A stretch of DNA of 64,000 nt from assembly GCA_037013495.1 (NCBI GenBank), contig CM072807.1, positions 3,825,501-3,889,500 on the forward strand. The letters are read 5' to 3'. Below, piece after piece: positions 61,202 through 64,000 of the stretch. Source of the stretch: Hippophae tibetana. Taxonomy: Eukaryota > Streptophyta > Magnoliopsida > Rosales > Elaeagnaceae. The position numbers and the translations under genes were made by a program. Position 1 is the stretch's first letter. The number at the start of each line of letters is the position of its first letter. The notes under the pieces were generated by a model. It did not search any database. It saw only the letters and a program-made list of their open reading frames with translations, and was not told the origin of the DNA.

Positions 61202-61861
61202 TGTTATAAATTAGCACTAGTTAGAAGCAAAATTTGGGTTCAATTTGGTTGCACAAATATATAATTATGTATAATAGTAAAATAATTAACAGTGAGAAAA
61301 ATAAATGATATATAATGATTTAAGTGATTTAACTTTTTAACGTGAAAATTTTACTTTATTAACGAAGGCACACCAAAGAAATTCTATTAATAATCATACG
61401 AAAATACAAATATCAATCTTTGTAGAGTTTCACAAAATATATAAAAAATTAAAAAATTTGTTTTTTATTCAAATATTATCATACAATTCAAATAAATAGC
61501 TTTGCTTCAAATTGAAAGAGTATGATTGGGGGCGATAGCAAGGCAGGAAGACGGACAAGGCAACTCGAATACTACAAGATAGGTAGACGAACGACTGATA
61601 AAGGAAAATGAATGCAGATAGAAGCAGATGGAGGGAGACGAAGAGAGATGCCAGTGAGGTGAAAGGCGCGCGAGAGAGAGAGAAAGGCACAATCGATAGC
61701 TTCCCTTTTCTTCTCTGGCCCAAGATTTTTTCAACTCTGTCACTCTCTAATTTTTCTACTCTAGGGGGAGCACTCACAAAACAACATATATATATATATA
61801 TCATATATATATAAACAGAGGATTTAAAAGAATAAATTTGGGACTGGCCCAACCTTTAACA
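61202..61861 (-). repeat. 5' LTR of Copia B
   Basis: Plus-strand borders TGTTATAAAT and CCTTTAACA. Colinear with 45608-46372, including GGCGCGCGAGAGAGAGAG and the ATAAACAGAGGATTTAAAAG block. Confidence 0.82.
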
Positions 61862-62772
61862 TAATATAATAAATATTTTATATATTTTTATTATGATAAT
61901 AGATAAAATTATTACTTTAATAATATTACTTTTTTATTATAATATATATATATATATATATAAATATTATTTTAATTATTATAAATTATAAAGATATTAA
62001 ATTTATCATTATTTTACCAAAATATATATGTAATTGATAAAAAAGAAATATATAATATGGAAGTGCAAATAATTTTGTGATTACTGACTAAGAATGGCCA
62101 CAATTCATTCCCAAAAAAAAAGAAAAGAAATGGAATTCGATTTCTATTATCGAGGGCAGTTTTATTATTATTATTTTCCAACGAATGATAACAAGTGGTG
62201 GAGGATTCAAAATATAAGATATTTACAATTCATTGCCGTGTTGTAAGGCGATGGCACTAAAGCCTCCTTTTGTGGCACCAAAAATTACTAATTTTATTAA
62301 ATAGCATCAAATGGTATTAAAAGTTATAAATAGGAAATTCGGAAGGTAACTAAAGTAACAAAAAGATAGTTTTGTAGATATGGACGTGAGAGATGGGTCT
62401 TGTTATATATTATGCATGAAATGATGGGGAATAAATGACAATGAGAAATAGTAAGCGGGACCCAAATTAATTAAAATTAAAATTTATTATTTTAATTAAT
62501 AATTATCTGTAAAATGGTTGTAAAATAACTTTTAACTTATTATATATATATATATATATATTCGAGTATCTGTCTTGAACACAAATGGGATCACCCTTTT
62601 TTTCTTTTAAACGTACGTACGTTGATAGATCAACCTCAATTCTATCAGAAGAAGATTAGAGAAGAAAAGATTAATGTGACATGCACGTGTTCCAATTGCC
62701 TTTACTTTCCATTCTCTCTTCTCTTCTTCTAATCCAACCAAAATTTTCTCAAACCCAATAAATAAATCAACT
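61862..62772. repeat. Segmental duplication, copy B flank
   Basis: Partner of 46373-47368 in the same orientation, with similarity running to a shared CCCAATAAAT(C/A)AATCAAC phrase and then stopping at about 62772. It has an extra ACGT repeat unit at about 62612 and lacks the A-copy insertion. No gene seen. Confidence 0.88.
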
Positions 62773-64000
62773 TGGATATATACGTTGACGTACTATTTAA
62801 CATAACTTAAAATCATGAAAATGCTCCTCCCATTTAACTAGCTACCTATATGGCCTCATGATAATTGCACTGATCAAAAGCAGGTTATTAGTGGAATTGT
62901 TAGGCCCTATATGTATCACATCATGTTGATTATCTTAACTTCTCTTTATATAAGTTGTGGGATAAAATAAAATAAAATTAAAGGCATAAGTAAGGTGGTG
63001 TAGAATATCTATACTAATTAATACTTCTATTTGTATTCTTTTAGTGTATCTGATAAAGTCTATATATTCTTACGTTTATTATGGAAAGATATATAGATCT
63101 TTTTCACGTTTGAATTCATGACTTTATCAAAGAGGGAAAAGAAAAGTAGGGAAATTAGATAGAATAAAAGAGAATAAAGCAAAATGGAATGGAGAGAAAA
63201 GACAACTCTTGTTGTGATATCTCTACTTTTAATGTAATATTCTAAAGTGAACTAAAATTAACCTCTTATTTGTTGATAAGAAATAAAGAGACCATGAAAG
63301 CCTACATGTTATTCATACTTTATAAGTTATTTTTTAAGGAATAAATAAACTTAATTTGGAATGAAAATAAACCAAATACTTAGTCAATAAAATCTATCTC
63401 ATTAATACTAATAACTTTGTATACGTGAATTAGTTATTAATATATATAAGTATAAAAGGAGTTGAGCTAATTTTAATTGAGTTATAGTTTAATTCAATTC
63501 ATGTTAACTTATTTTTGAACGAGTTTAGTTGTGAAGTCTATGAATGAACTTATTTACCTTTTAAAAAATAAAAAAAATTAAAAAATATTATATTTTTATA
63601 AAATAATTAAAAAAGAACCATATCTTTTAATTATTTTTTATAACAACATTATATTAATTATAAAATTGATGTTATATTATTAATAGAGTTTAAGTTAGTT
63701 TATTTGAATTCATCAATTAAGTTAATTAGATTTTTTTTCAACTTATTAAATTAAATTTAAATTAACCAAACAAGAATAAAATACTTATTTTTCACCACCT
63801 ACCACACACGTACTTCCTTTTCAACTCCTCTAAATTATAATTTTTGGTTCATTACTGTAAGAAAGTGAACCACGGAGTATATAGTTACCCGTTCACCTAT
63901 AACAAAATGGAGGGATTAGAGTTGACACTTTGCATATTACACTCCGTGAGATAGAGCTGTAAATTGAGTAGTAAATTTTAAATGTGCTATTGTTGTAAAT
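62773..64000. other. AT-rich spacer to the window end
   Basis: No credible coding frame. The last 200 bases (63790-64000) become less AT-biased and could be the start of a promoter or leader beyond the window. Confidence 0.4.

Larger units (their letters stand above)
58291..61861 (-). mobile_element. Copia fragment B: partial RT to 5' LTR
   Basis: Same family as A1/A2. From the right on the minus strand: LTR 61202-61861, primer-site remnant (ACTCTGATATCAAT on plus, 61187-61200), gag (about 61040-60380), protease region (WILYSGCTYYMC), integrase (about 60100-59400, with a deletion near 59690), then RT from about 59050 to 58300, including MKDLSTVKKILGMKIYRD. The left side meets fragment C in opposite orientation. 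It shares with A2 a private integrase rearrangement (59473-59520) and the outside flank. Confidence 0.84.

Noticed and set aside
61469..61852. Hydrophobic minus-strand frame of 127 residues
   Set aside because: Lies wholly inside the Copia B LTR and is not preserved as an open frame in the A2 LTR.

Overview
The window is nuclear DNA of a dicot plant. It is very AT-rich, its genes have GT-AG introns, and it is crowded with LTR retrotransposons primed by initiator tRNA-Met and with CACTA transposons. The predicted proteins (a ZHOUPI-type bHLH factor, an At1g01540-type membrane kinase and a DUF247/UPF0481 protein) are typical of dicots. The species cannot be fixed from the sequence alone. There is no sign of bacterial or organellar origin, and no CRISPR array or operon.

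Three genes look intact. (1) 458-6503 (+): a three-exon bHLH transcription factor of the bHLH95/ZHOUPI type. Its first intron carries a decayed antisense Copia element with a readable 5-bp target duplication. (2) 11991-14870 (+): a seven-exon transmembrane serine/threonine kinase of 510 residues with every catalytic motif. (3) 53596-54981 (+): a single-exon DUF247/UPF0481 protein of 461 residues, isolated inside the transposon-rich half. Two broken pieces of subtilisin-like protease are also present. The C-terminal part is on the minus strand (17.5-20.9 kb), split by two LTR-type insertions. An N-terminal part is on the plus strand (34.8-35.6 kb), cut off by a CACTA end.

Layout: 0-6.5 kb, bHLH gene. 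6.5-12 kb, AT-rich spacer with one small TRIM element. 12-14.9 kb, kinase gene. 14.9-17.5 kb, spacer. 17.5-21 kb, subtilase remnant with a small LTR element and a tandem three-LTR TRIM. 21.06-21.96 kb, an 898-bp non-autonomous CACTA. 22.1-26.9 kb, degenerate Copia. 28.7-34.3 kb, complete but mutated Copia with both LTRs and an ATATA duplication. 34.8-35.6 kb, subtilase N-terminus. 35.6-40.2 kb, large CACTA remnant on the minus strand with a Ulp1-like protease domain and a long hairpin. 40.2-46.4 kb, two chimeric Copia pieces on the minus strand. 46.4-47.4 kb, duplicated flank. 47.9-51.6 kb, second CACTA transposase remnant on the plus strand. 53.6-55 kb, DUF247 gene. 55.8-61.9 kb, two Copia remnants meeting tail to tail. 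61.9-62.8 kb, second copy of the duplicated flank. 62.8-64 kb, spacer.

No new biochemical system is supported. The most informative signals are structural. A CACTA family has GTCGGTT/AACCGAC subterminal arrays, with a small intact-ended derivative lying 14 kb from a coding relative. A segmental duplication is proven by a rearrangement private to both copies plus shared flank. A TRIM has an LTR-internal-LTR-internal-LTR arrangement. A roughly 150-nt-arm hairpin sits between direct repeats.
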